Shown: positions 10,800 to 22,202 of the stretch, in pieces
Numbering within the stretch: the stretch's first letter is position 1
How the letters are laid out: the number at the start of each line of letters is the position of its first letter
DNA from: Piezodorus guildinii
Lineage: Eukaryota > Arthropoda > Insecta > Hemiptera > Pentatomidae
Direction of reading: 5' to 3'
DNA: 64,000 bases
Assembly (NCBI GenBank): GCA_023052935.1
Contig: CM041292.1
Coordinates: forward strand, 148,728,939 to 148,792,938
Translations under genes and position numbers: made by a program
Notes under the pieces: generated by a model
Database searches by the model: none
What the model saw: only the letters and a program-made list of their open reading frames with translations
Told to the model about the DNA's origin: nothing

Positions 10800-10905
10800 C
10801 GGAGTAGTTGGTTGGGGATGCGGTCACCAAGAAAAGTTACCAATAAGACAAACTTTTATTTGCTTGCCGACTTTTCGGCCTAAATTGTGGGCCTGCATCA
10901 GGGCT
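10800..10905 (-). mobile_element. Penelope-like terminus with hammerhead-like motif, single copy
   Basis: On the minus strand CTGATGC (10901-10895) is followed by AGGCC, the loop CACAATTTA and GGCC, then GAAAA, and further on TTTGTCTTATTGG with a GTC at 10849-10847. The AGGCC/GGCC pairing makes a sound helix II. The conserved adenine after CTGATG is displaced by a C, which should impair cleavage. The adjoining GGTCACCAAGAAAA matches the locus at 6.77 kb, so both belong to one repeat family. No inverted partner was found. Confidence 0.5.
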
Positions 10906-11808
10906 AAGAAAAACACGATAAAAACGTCTAAAATTAAATTGTACAATTTGATTTAGTATTAAAAAAAAAGAAGAATTAAACACGATATTAAGAAATATTC
11001 AAACAGTTGGTTGAAAAATGTATATTTATCAGATGAGAATTTTCAGCTTTCTTTTGACAATTAAAAAAAAAAAAAAATGTTTACTTGATTAAATCGAGAA
11101 TCAATAAAGATCAGTGGTTCCCGACAGGTAGTCCGTGAGATGTCATTGGGGAAATAATTTTAAATTACTTTTACGTAAAATATCTGTGAAGCATTGGCTG
11201 TTGATACAGATGCTCATCTCAGACAAATTCAACGTTCTAAGCAAAGAAATTACTAGTTTATGAGTAGCTGCTATCGCACGATAAAAACCTTAAAATCGGA
11301 CATTTTTAACATTTCGTAAATAATGATCTTAAAAGGCAGGTGTAGCTTAGCATATGACAATGAGCGTCATTTGATGTCTTTATCATTATTTGGTTAAATA
11401 CCTATTATGTAGTATTTTTAAATTTTAGTGATTCAGTGTTTCGTGGATGGAGTCTGGTTCATTTTTCTTCTTTTCCGTTTCCCCTACTTGGCCATTTATT
11501 GTATGCAGATTTTTGTTATCAGTGGAGTTTCGTATGCAAAGTGCTTGATAAGGCGGAGTCCACTAAAAATTTAACCATATACATATTTAATATTTATGAT
11601 TTATATTTTTAGAATTTTGGTTTCCAATGGATGAAGGGGTTCGCGATTATTTTTTGTTGGGAACCACTGATACAGATTAATACGACGAATTAATGAATGA
11701 CGGTACTGGAGAGATCGAATAAGCTATTAAGTCATTTAGTAAAGATAATAACTTACACGGTGGGTCGAAACTTACTTAAAATATTATACAGTACTGTCTA
11801 AGGATCAC
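10906..11808. other. AT-rich sequence, nothing recognised
   Basis: No supported gene or repeat. Confidence 0.45.
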
Positions 11809-12090
11809 TTGTAGCTATTTGGTTAGTATAACAGCCTCCTATGCCAAAGGTCACAGGTTCAAAACCGCAAGTGGTACTAGGATTTTTTAATGGGAGTAAA
11901 AAATCCTTAGTTATGCCGTCCTTTGGAGGGGACGTTAAAAGGTGGTCCCGAGCCTATGAGATGTCAGGTACTCGTTAAAGAGCCCTGTCCTAATAAAACC
12001 TGGATAGGCAAAATTTAGGACTCCCACTGTAGCATCGTCCGATTAGGCATAGTAGCATAAAGTGACGTTAAATACATAAACAAACAAACA
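11809..12090 (+). mobile_element. tRNA-derived SINE, full copy (main family)
   Basis: The tRNA-like head has an A-box-like TTGGTTAGTATAACAGCC at 11818-11835 and a B-box-like GGTTCAAAACC near 11860, the internal RNA polymerase III promoter. The unique body follows (TTATGCCGTCC, GGACGTTAAAAGGTGGTCCC, CACTGTAGCATCGTCCG) and it ends in an ACAAACAAAC-type tail. Other copies are at 7762 (partial), 13455 (minus), 32925, 38790 and 50262 (minus). It encodes nothing and would depend on a LINE for movement. Confidence 0.85.
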
Positions 12091-13454
12091 GTACTGTCTA
12101 CCTATTGAATAATATTTATCTTTTTTTTTTTTTTAACCTAGCCAAACCAAAGGGAATGTTGAGAATTTAAAGTTTCAATTTAGGTTTGTTTTGAGCTTAT
12201 CATCATTAGCTAACTGCAGGGAATGACTCATTTTTTCAGAATCCTAGTGCTTGGATTCAGAAATGATGGTCATTATGTAAAATAGTACTTCCTGGCTCAG
12301 GGTTCAACCTAATTATTCCCCACGCTGTACAATATCACGGACGGAGTCATCACTAACCTTGCTCTCAAGTCAGCATCTAAAGTGGGTCGCTAATTCCTAA
12401 ACCCAACTGTTTCATATTATTTATGCATCATAAAGCTACATTAATAAAAAAAAAAAAAAAACTATGTCAAAGCCAATATAGAAACCAGGACACCATAAAA
12501 ATGTAACGAAATCACTGAATTTGTTTAATATTAAAAATAAATATCCTAAGGAATAGACCTGCTGAAGAATTAATATATAAGCGTTTTATCATTAACTTTT
12601 TTTAAAGATCTGTGTAGCTGATTTCCATTTTCGAAAACAAAAAAATCATTAAATGATGAAAATGAATATTCTTTCTCTTTCATTTTGAGCAAACAAAGAT
12701 AAGGAATTTCGGTTAAAACTACTGCTTAAAAACACCTTAACTAATCCTTTTTTTTTAGAATATATAAACATTATTGAAGAGGTAAACATAGTTTTATAAA
12801 CACAGAGAAGATTAGATTTTAATATAGAAAAACGCTACCATTAACTTTACAACAAAATAAATGGTAAAAAATCTAAGAATACGGTTAAGCAATGAAGTGA
12901 ATATGGAACGATCAAGCCTTAACTGATACATTTTCCTACAATTTGGAATAACCACACTATATAGGCAGGGTGTGCCAAAAGATTGTCTGTCGTGACTTTA
13001 CTCGACCAATGATGGGCATAACTAAATAATTATTGTGTCACAGAAAATATAGGGTAGTAGCACAGAGCCCAACCCTATACCGTTCAGTTTAAATGTTACC
13101 AATTTTTTTTTTATAAATCTAAATGTTCACGATGGAAGAGATAATATTTTTTATATCTATTAATATAATAGAAAATATTCTTTTATATCTATATTAATTT
13201 TTATACAGTAACATTGAATTAATTGTTATACTTGTAAACATTTATCTTGAAGAATAAAAGGACTTCATGCCTCATAGTATTAACATTTATTTTTTGTAAT
13301 GCAACTGTCATCGGCGGACCACGAGTTTGTTTTTTTTTTATTATTTTATTTTTTTTTATTCAGCAAATATTAATTCTATTATGGTTCAATACAGGGCATT
13401 CATCAAAAACCTTCCTGTATTTTTTATACATCTACAAGTTTATGTTTGTTTGTT
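12091..13454. other. AT-rich sequence, nothing recognised
   Basis: No supported gene. Open frames near 13250-13450 are low-complexity T-rich sequence and the 3' part of the SINE. Confidence 0.45.
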
Positions 13455-13735
13455 TATTTATTTAACGCCTCTTTATGCTACTGTAGCTAATCGGATGATG
13501 CTACAGCAGGAGTCCTAAATTTTGCCTATCCAGGTTAATTAGGATAAGGATCTTTAACGAGTATGTGACATCGCACAGGCTCGGGACCACCTTTTTACGT
13601 CCCCTCTGAAGGGCGGCATGACTAAGGAATTTTTACTCACATTAAAAAATGCCTACGACCACCAGCGGTTTTGAACCGGTGACCTTCGGTATAGAAGGCT
13701 GTCATGCTAACCACTATGCAACAAGTGATGTCTCA
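13455..13735 (-). mobile_element. tRNA-derived SINE (main family), minus strand
   Basis: It is the reverse of the 11809 copy. The tail TTTATTTAACGCC is at 13455, the body includes CCACCTTTTTACGTCCCC, and the head at 13735 has B box GGTTTTGAACCGG and A box GTGGTTAGCATGAC on the minus strand. It is nearly full length. Confidence 0.82.
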
Positions 13736-14787
13736 GTTTATGTAAAATATGAAAATTTTATTTTAAATATTTTCTAAATTTATAGAAATAATTACAAACT
13801 AACTATTCAAGTTTTAAATAAGCTTTGTATTTTACAGACACTTTTTTCCGTCTTAAAATAAGTGGTTGTTTCAGAAAATTAAGCACATTAGAATTTCATA
13901 ACACCAGGAAAATAGTCGAATATGAACAGGAAAATAGACCGAACATTATCATACGAAAGTCGAAAATTTTAGGATAAGAGCAATTAAGTGTAATTGCTGT
14001 TTCACTAAAATTTAAAAAAAAACACACACTAATAATCACAAAAAAGTGGTGTTTTTTTCTTATATTTTTGTATAATCTACTTAAATAAATATTAAATATA
14101 TATCTTAATATTCAAAATTGACAGTATATTCAACTTTTCCTTAAAGTGCATTTTTTGTGGCAATTCCAAATCAACTATCATATATAATTTAATTACACTT
14201 TTTGGTATATTCCATACTAAATTAGTTTAAATAAATTAGTTTTAGGCTATCTTTCAGGTCTGTAGGTTTATAAACCATATTTTTTTAGCCACTATCAATA
14301 TTCTTTTGCTTATATTTACTCATGTAATATGGAATCGTAATCAGAAATTAATTTTTAACAACATTTATTATAAATAACGAGATGTTTTCAAAATATTAAT
14401 ATAATAAAAAAGTTTATTAATTGATTTAAAATTTTTGATGGAATTAAACGGTAAAAATCAATAAGGATTCATTTTTTTTTAGTTTTAATAAAATGCATAA
14501 TTATCAAACCATAAAGGCAAAAGAGAGAAATAGAGAAAAATTCCATTCTGTTTAAGATTATACTTTTTTGAAGAAATGTAAAACAACCGCGGCTAGAATC
14601 ACGTAGTTTACTTACACATCTTAACCTTGGAGATAATTTCATGAATGGTACAAGGAATATAAACTACCTTCACATTCACCGAAAAATTAGAAGCAGATGC
14701 CTCTTAGTTTTATTTTTAATAGATTTTTTTTTATTTGTAATAAAATGTAAGTTGGCATTTTCTTATTAATATTTAAATCAGAATTTC

Positions 14788-14789
<2 letters not shown>
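13736..14789. other. AT-rich sequence, nothing recognised
   Basis: No supported gene or repeat. Confidence 0.5.

Positions 14790-14877
<88 letters not shown>
14790..14877. repeat. (TA)n microsatellite, about 43 units
   Basis: Uninterrupted TA dinucleotides, the longest of several in the window. Its length is likely polymorphic. Confidence 0.97.
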
Positions 14878-14880
<3 letters not shown>

Positions 14881-16244
14881 GTAGTGCAAAACGTGAAAAA
14901 ATCATGTAATTTCTAACATTAAAACTATTATGTAAAATCATTTAAAATTTTAATATAAACCATTTATCAACCCAGCAGCCTACCTGTAATTATAGGACGC
15001 AATATTATCCCATATAATGAAGGTAAGCAGTTATTTTTGCTGATAGAACGCCATTCGAGCCCCACCATAATACTCTATATTCATTACGAAACTTATCAAT
15101 TATATGGTTTCTATCCGGGTTCACGAAATGATTTATATGCATCGTCCCATAAAAAAGAAAAAAAACAAAACCGGTCACTCCGACAGGTGAATAGCCGCAC
15201 AGTGATGAGTTTTTGGAATTTATGAAATCGTGCGTTTGCAACAAACTAAAAAATATAAATAATAAAATACAAATTATTCTTACAGTCACGAATTGGAATC
15301 GTATCATGCCATAAACCTATTTTTAATTTAAAATTAAAAATTTGTCAGTTTTAATCTGCACCAATTTTGAAGAATAGATCAGTCAAATTCACATTATATT
15401 ATACTAAATTAAAAAAGTAATTAAAGTTTTAAATTACATTACACTCTTTCACTATGAAAATATTGGCGCGATATACAAATCTCAGCAACGAGCTGTAACT
15501 CTAGCTAGCTCCTGATGCACTTAGCTTAATTTCAACAACTCTTGGATGGAATCTAGTAACTACATTTTACGGTTTTCTCTTCTTAAGCATATCATTATAC
15601 CCCAAATCAGATCTACAATGTATTGTCCATTTATTATTATTTCATAAAAAATGGGCTTTTTCCATTTTAAACTATATGTGCATACATTTGTTAGTTATTC
15701 TTTTATTTTATTTGTTCATTATTTTTACATATTTTCGCCCCGAGATTTTTTCATGTCTTTGATGGTTGAAATCATATTGAAACATCTATTTCATATCATT
15801 TTGTTTACACATTTTTTTTTTTTTTTAATTATCATATATCGAAATTTACAACTGTATTAGTTAATACACCCAGTAAATTCTAACCTTAATTACGAATTAC
15901 TAAAAGTTATTAATTAGGTTTATTTTAAATATAACAAGCGATCCATAGTTTTTACATTTTATTTCTTCAACTCTAATAAATATATATATAATAGAAATGA
16001 AAATAAAAAAATATTTAGTTTTAGACTTACATAGATATCTAGTTTTAGTATTTAAATAATTCGTTTAGATTTCACCAATTATCATTCTGATACTTTTGTA
16101 TGTGTTTCTGGGAGATGTATGAATTTGGCACTCTGTCATTCGTAAATTATGGTAAATAACCAAAAAGAATAGTTTTGCAGTTTTTAAATGATTGTTTTTA
16201 ATATGGTTTTACAGACAGTCAATAATCACCATAATTTTACGGTA

Positions 16245-16311
<67 letters not shown>

Positions 16312-16886
16312 ATATATATTCTTAAATATGTTTTCAACAAACTTCCATATCAGTTATAAGCAACTCCGCATTGCCAAAATTTCAGTGAACAATAAATTGC
16401 ATATCACATGTTTTACATCTGGTTGGAGTGTCTTTTATATGAAGTAGTGCGTTAATATAAAGTTCTGAACAAAACAGAGGATAGCGCTAAACGAATCATA
16501 TAGCGATCTTGTTTGGCGGTTGATTTTATTTCATATAATTAGGTGTGAAGTAAAATTGAATAAAAAATATTATATATGAACTTATATATTAACCACTAGC
16601 GGTAAGTGAAACTATATAAAGGGAGAAATGACGCTTACGATTTCCCCAAAAAGCATCTTTATCACTTCATGTTTTATCAGGTTTTTGTATAAGAGCGATT
16701 TCATCCATCCTTGTAAAATAGAATGACTTTTTTTCTGCGGCCAATAAATATCTGAACCTGGCTTTTAGCAGGTATTTTAAAGGTAATACGAAGACTTTGG
16801 CTCCAGAGGGATGGTAGGAGACCCTCCCTCGAACAAGTTGTTGAGAGCTAAGTCCTAGAAGAGATCCGTGGTGCTTAGGTACTTAC
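14878..16886. other. AT-rich sequence with a second (TA)n tract
   Basis: A minus-strand open frame of 100 codons at 15307-15005 sits in a slightly less AT-rich patch, but I cannot tie it to a family. A second TA tract lies at 16244-16319. Nothing else is supported. Confidence 0.45.
16244..16319. repeat. (TA)n microsatellite with AATAT interruptions at both ends
   Basis: A TA dinucleotide run bordered by TAATATAAT on either side, giving a near-symmetric AT block. Confidence 0.95.
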
Positions 16887-17025
16887 TTTTCCTGGTGAGG
16901 TGGCCACGGTCCAAGACTGACGATATGGTGATCTTCTCCTCGGTGTCGGTGTCCTCGAAGAACCTGAAGTTGACCGGCGTGGACGCCTTCCTCCTCAACG
17001 CCTCCCGCTCTCCTGTCCCGTGCAT
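16887..17025 (-). CDS. Putative coding exon of an unidentified gene (first of three islands)
   Basis: A sharply GC- and CpG-rich island is open on the minus strand from ATG at 17025-17023 for 46 codons. It begins MHGTGEREALRRKAS and includes NFRFFEDTDTEEKI and LDRGHLTRK. It ends at a consensus donor, AAAA|GTAAGT, with the last exon base at 16887, phase 1. The GTC before the ATG is a fair start context, and an in-frame TAG lies upstream. Alternatively the exon starts at the acceptor ttgcag|GTAGG (17054) and is internal. Phase 1 fits the proposed start of the 6443 exon. The acidic EDTDTEEK stretch suggests a cytoplasmic region. I do not recognise the family. Confidence 0.5.
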
Positions 17026-17054
17026 GACTCCCCACCGCCCGGCTCCCCTCCTAC

Positions 17055-17904
17055 CTGCAACCCAACCCTACCATCAGCATTCATAGCCTTCGTCTTCACC
17101 ACTCCAAGATGATGGACTGTTCGTCTCTTGGAAGGGAGGGTTTAAGGGAAAGAGTTGTAGTAGTAAAAGTAAAGCAGTCTCTAACAAGTCCTAAGTTCAA
17201 ATATAACCTGATCAAAAAAAAAAAAAGTAAAGTAAATAAATAATTTATTAATTAATAAACATATAAATGAAAAGTAATTTTACTTCGTGACGAGTAATCT
17301 ACTAAAAATAACTATAAAAGTACAATATAAACAATAATTGTCTGGTCATTTAAGACTTTAGTTTAACAGAAAAAAAATACCATTTCTATAACAAGGAATA
17401 GTTATTGTTAGATATTAAATACAACAGACGTTTATATAAAAACAGCTGATATAATTGTGAGAACAATAAAAAGAGTGACTAAGTATGGTTCCTAATTGTA
17501 TAATTATTTAATAGCATTAAGCAGATATAATAGTTGTCATCTACAGATTAAGATATTCCGTATGTTGGGAAGATTGATTGTTTAGGAGATGAAGAAATAG
17601 TTGGTTTTTAAAAAAGGATAATGATAAGGCTGTACGAATGGATACAGGCAAGATATTTCAAAATAGGATAGCACAAATAACAAATAATTTTTGAAGGAGG
17701 CGGGTCTGTAGGAAGGTATATATAAGTTTATGGGTTGGGATCTAGTGTTTACTGAATCGACAGAGGAACAAGTGGTAAGGCATATCAAGAATATAAGGAG
17801 GTTTTTCGTTTTGAAGATCGGAAGAGACGGACACCAAGGAGATATTGTCGAAGGAAAGAGGAATAGAGTCAATTTAACTCGGTATCTAATATATATCTAG
17901 AAAC

Positions 17905-17943
<39 letters not shown>

Positions 17944-17948
17944 TATAT
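17055..17948. other. Sequence upstream of the 17 kb exon
   Basis: It is GC-richer close to the exon, up to about 17150, where 5' UTR or promoter would lie if 17025 is the first coding exon. From 17200 on it is AT-rich. A minus-strand open frame at 17872-17582 lacks motifs. A (TA)n tract occupies 17905-17947. Confidence 0.4.
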
Positions 17949-18496
17949 GAGCTCACCAAAAGTTTGGGACCACCTATGGTTTACATCACTAATATAGAAT
18001 AATGAATAACCTATATGAATTCCTAAATAAAATATGCTTATCTTATTATTATTTGTGTTCATAAACAAATTTGCTAATTAGAGATAAGAAAGGTTAGCGA
18101 CTATCGTAAATAAGAAAAAATAATTTGATTACACCGAATTATTATTGATAATTTTTATGTGATGAGAATAAACAATTCGATTTTTTTTTTTCTGAAGCTT
18201 TATTTACAGCCAGGTAACCAACCCCATTAGGGGGAATTCATAAAATAAATTTTATACTTAGATTGATTTATTGATTTTTTCGACTGCCCAGGTTGTAGGA
18301 TAAGTTCACTGTATCGGTAATTTTCGTTTTTTTAATTAAAGAACAGTTAAAAATAGTGAATTTTCCGTTGGATTGCGTAGTACAACCCACATGAAACAAA
18401 GCGAAAACAGGTGAGCCCCCAAGTGTCGCACAACAAAAATATTTTAACAGATTACTTGATGTAAACAATGGTGGTCTCAAATTTTGTGTGTGTGAG
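17949..18496. mobile_element. Tc1/mariner-like MITE set in (TA)n
   Basis: The left end carries CAAAAGTTTGGGACCACC and then GGTTTACATCA (about 17956-17986). The right end, read on the minus strand, carries AAAATTTGAGACCACC and then TGTTTACATCA. These are imperfect terminal inverted repeats of about 30 bases around a 0.5 kb AT-rich core. Both outer edges run directly into TA repeats, consistent with TA-targeting insertion. No transposase frame exists; the open frame across 18567-18268 on the minus strand mostly translates the TA tract. Confidence 0.6.
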
Positions 18497-18505
18497 TATA
18501 TATAT

Positions 18506-18558
<53 letters not shown>

Positions 18559-19156
18559 TATATTCATTTTAATATTAAATTTAAAAATAATTTAATATGA
18601 AATCTATGTTGACAATACAGTTATAGGTAAATTATATATTGGTAAATGTACCGTATAAAACTTGTTAAAATTGTAGCCCTCAAGAGCAGTGTTGAACGCC
18701 TTTTTTGGCAAATAGGTGCTCAAAGCTTTTCGCCTCTTTAAATGAAGGCCGCACTACATAGTGAGAGAAGATTTAGGTGAAAATTCAGGAAGTAAAAGAG
18801 GAGGAAGGCATATTTTAAAAAAATATACTCGGATAAAAACATCAAATTTTACATTTAAAAAAACTTTATGATATCATAAAATATTATTTAAAAAAAATAA
18901 ACTAAACTAAATGATAATGTTATATTAAAATAAACAAGTGTAACCTACATGTCATAAAAACGTGTTTTATTTTTTAATGTAGAAACTCTTAAGAAATTAA
19001 ACATGATTTACATTAAAGGAAATGTATCTTGATCAATCTAAATCCACAACTGTCGTGGATAATAAAGAAATAAAGGTCATCATGTATAAATTTATTTGTG
19101 ATTTCGTTCTGGGATTGAGTTTTAAATTAAGTAAATCAATAAATGCGAAAGCTATG
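18497..19156. other. TA-rich tract and AT-rich sequence
   Basis: A broken (TA)n run extends to about 18562. A GC-richer patch at 18675-18780 has no recognisable coding content. Confidence 0.45.
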
Positions 19157-19405
19157 TCATAATAATTAGAAATAATCACTCGTCAGTCCTGCAAAAAATA
19201 TTTTATCGACATTTCGGCTCAAACATTTGAGCCGTTCATTAGGGCAACAGAGAGCCATGTCAAGCACAAACTGTTCTGCTGAGTTAAGGCCTTTGCACAC
19301 AGCCTGCTGCCGGGTGTACGGCGATTCACATGTTTGAGTAGAAACGTCGGCAAATTTAAAATATAATTCACACGACTGACTCCTGATTGCTTCTAATTAT
19401 GATAA
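19157..19405. mobile_element. Facing pair of Penelope-like termini with hammerhead-like cores
   Basis: On the minus strand CTAATGA (19242-19236) is followed by a perfect 8-bp helix II, GGCTCAAA/TTTGAGCC, and then GAAAT and GTCG. On the plus strand GAGTAGAAACGTCGGC appears at 19337-19352 with a worn first core. The outer edges form an inverted repeat: AATTAGAAATAATC with GTCAGTC at 19167-19197, and GACTGAC with GATTGCTTCTAATTAT at 19374-19400. The first core has a G-to-A change that should abolish cleavage. No coding sequence lies between. Confidence 0.5.
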
Positions 19406-20463
19406 TTTAGCAGTTGACTATAAATCCTCAATATATATCTTTATTGGAAAGATAAATACAAATAAATCACAAGAAATCTATCAGGAAAAAAAACAACAAC
19501 ATAAGAGATGAACTGGGCAATGAGTTTGAGAAAAGGTTCAGATAATATAAATGCAGCTTTAAAAAAAAAAAAATAGAAAAAGTAAGTATAGAAAAATATA
19601 AACTTCTTTTATTATTATTTTATATATATTGAGTAACATTACATTTTGTCCCATTAGAGAAATTATCACAGGCCTGGAAAAAAATATATATAAGGAATAT
19701 CTATAAAATAAATGATTTAGGAAGAAAATTTATTAAATAAAAATACACAGCATAAAAACTAAAAGCGTTGATATTAATTTATCTTTTTTATATGGAATAT
19801 AGATGTACCATATAATCGCGCCTTGATGAATCGGGCACTGAATCATTAGTTAAATCATTCAGAAAACCATTTGCTGGTTTAATAAACATTATCCGTAAAC
19901 GATTAAGATTGGATTATTGGGTTAAGTAAGACTATTCATTAAACCAGATACTTTACACGTGTTAGATGGTCTGAGAGGTTTCATAATTAGTGAAAGATTC
20001 GAAGTTTTCCTCAAAAAACAGCATATAATATAAATCATATAATAAAGAAACTGATATAATAGCGTAATGGTCTTTCGAATTCGAAGAAACATTATAATTA
20101 ATCTGTATATTATGAAGAATTTAGCAACTACAATTAGTCAAAGAAAATAAAAAACATATTAATAATTACTCTAAGGCAGAGTATATTTATAAAACTAGAG
20201 ATTTACAAATCAGTTACGTAGAACACACAATTTTAAACTGAAAATATTGATGACCTATAAATAAATTAAAGTTTAAAAATAAATGAAATTAGTCATGCAT
20301 TAAAACCAAGAACGGTGTCTCTAACCTAACCGTGGTCACTCGGCACCAAAATGTAAAATAAATAAAAAACAAGATTACCATGAATGGGAACTTATATGCT
20401 TAGAAATATATTTACTAGACATATAAGTAATATTCAGATATTACTATACATTTTTAAACTAGA
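19406..20463. other. AT-rich sequence, nothing recognised
   Basis: No supported gene or repeat. Confidence 0.5.
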
Positions 20464-22202
20464 CTTTTTACTTTAACTTACATATATATGAAATATATAG
20501 TAAGAGAAAGTATTCCGATCGTGAAAATATTCGAATTCCAGTTTTCGACGGGAATACACGTTTTAGGGTCTCCTGAGTATAAATGACCAAGTCCCGCAAA
20601 AAGGTCTTGATGTGTGTGTGGTAACTCCCGGACGAAAACGAAAAGTAATATGAAACTAAAATTTCATATTAAAGACAGCTGTCGTATAGCTTACGTCCGA
20701 GATGCATTTATCACCTTTTTACGATTTTCACAGCTCAAATGATTTTTATTAAACTCCCTACATCTATGTAAAATTTGATGGGCTTTAATATCATGCAGGT
20801 TTCATTCTGTTGGAATACTCTGGCAGGGCTTAAATGCAGATATTTTAAATTTACTTCATCTGAAGTACCTTTAATTTTGTAGATTCTATAAAAATAACTA
20901 TATCATCTTGTTATCATTGATAATCAACAGCTAAATATGCAAATTGAGTGAATTTGATAAAAAATTTAAAAGATAAAACTGAAAACATATTTTTTTAATG
21001 CAATTTTTTGTTTTTGAACATAAGAAGAGTAATATACTCGTAGGCGTATAATATACCGTTGGAAAGAGAAATATTTCAGAAAAAATATTATCTTATACAC
21101 AATCTTGTAAAAATTAACGGAGAGCGACGAATAGCTGATAAAATAAACTGATTGTCGTAGATAATAATAGAATTGAATATTTAATAAAACACATGTTTAC
21201 AATGAAATTAAATTAAATTATTTCTTTAACAAATTATTTCGTCTCTAAATGTATTTTAAAATTTTTAAATTGGTTTTAACAACGGAGGTAAGTTAAAGCC
21301 GTGTGTTGCGCCCACCAGATTTTTTAGTTTGTATTTTTACTTTTACATACCTATATATAAAATGTATAGTAAGGGAAAATTGTCGAATTCCAGTTTTCAA
21401 CGGAAATACACGTTTTAGGGTCTCCTGAGTCCAAATGAAAAAAGTCCCGAAAAATGGCCTCTGTGTGAGTGTGGTAACTCCCGGGAGAAAACGAAAAGTC
21501 CTATGAAACTGAAATTTCATATTTAAGACAACGTCCGAGATGTTAAAAAATCGTTTTCATCAAAATCAGCATCTACTTTATACCATGCATTTAGCACCTT
21601 TTTACGATTTTCTCAAAAACGTCTCTAACGATTTTGATTAATAACTCCCTATAATGTAAAATTGGATGGGTTTTAATTCACGAAGGTTTCATTCTATTTG
21701 AAATACTCAGACATGGTCTAAATGCCGATATTTTAAATTTTCTTCCTCTAAGGTACCTTTAATTTTATAGATTTAAAAAAAAATTGGAACATCATCTTAT
21801 GATCATTGATAAATAACGGATAAATATGCAAGTTGAGCGAATTTGATAAACATCTAAAGGAGAAAAGGGCAAACATATTTTTTTATGCAATTTTTGTGTT
21901 TTTGAGCTCAAGAATAGTAATATAGATGTATAATATACCGTTGGATAACTAAATATTTTAGAAAAAATATTATCTAATACACGGAAAAGTTAATGGAGAG
22001 TGATGAAAAGCCGATAAAACTAACTCATTGCTGAATATAAAAATATAATAAATTTTTAATAAAACTCATGTTTCTATTGAAATTCAATATAATTAATACT
22101 TTAACAATCTATTTGTAAGTTTAAATGTATTTAAAAATTCTTAAATTGATTTTAACCACGAAGGTAAGTAAATGTCGTGTGTTGCGCGCACCAGATTTTT
22201 TC
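20464..22202. repeat. Tandem pair of a ~0.87 kb non-coding repeat
   Basis: Unit 1 (20464-21325) and unit 2 (21333-22202) share the same ordered blocks. These are CGAATTCCAGTTTTC, ACGTTTTAGGGTCTCCTGAGT, GTGGTAACTCCCGG, TTTACGATTTTC, ATAATATACCGTTGGA, and a terminal GTGTTGCGC-CACCAGATTTTT. Divergence is moderate, so the duplication is not recent. An inverted relative lies at 62733-63916, and weaker pieces are near 33.6-34.3 and 40.07 kb. No reading frame is conserved between units, so the element is non-autonomous or satellite-like. Confidence 0.8.

Noticed and set aside
15005..15307. Minus-strand open frame of 100 codons
   Set aside because: A few stretches faintly suggest a transposase, but no catalytic residues or family motif can be placed and both ends are low-complexity.
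17582..17872. Minus-strand frame of 96 codons
   Set aside because: Ser/Pro/Phe-rich without any domain signal; it is probably chance or an old LINE piece.
18268..18567. Minus-strand frame rich in Ile and Tyr
   Set aside because: Its N-terminal third is the translation of a TA repeat and the remainder is the core of a MITE.
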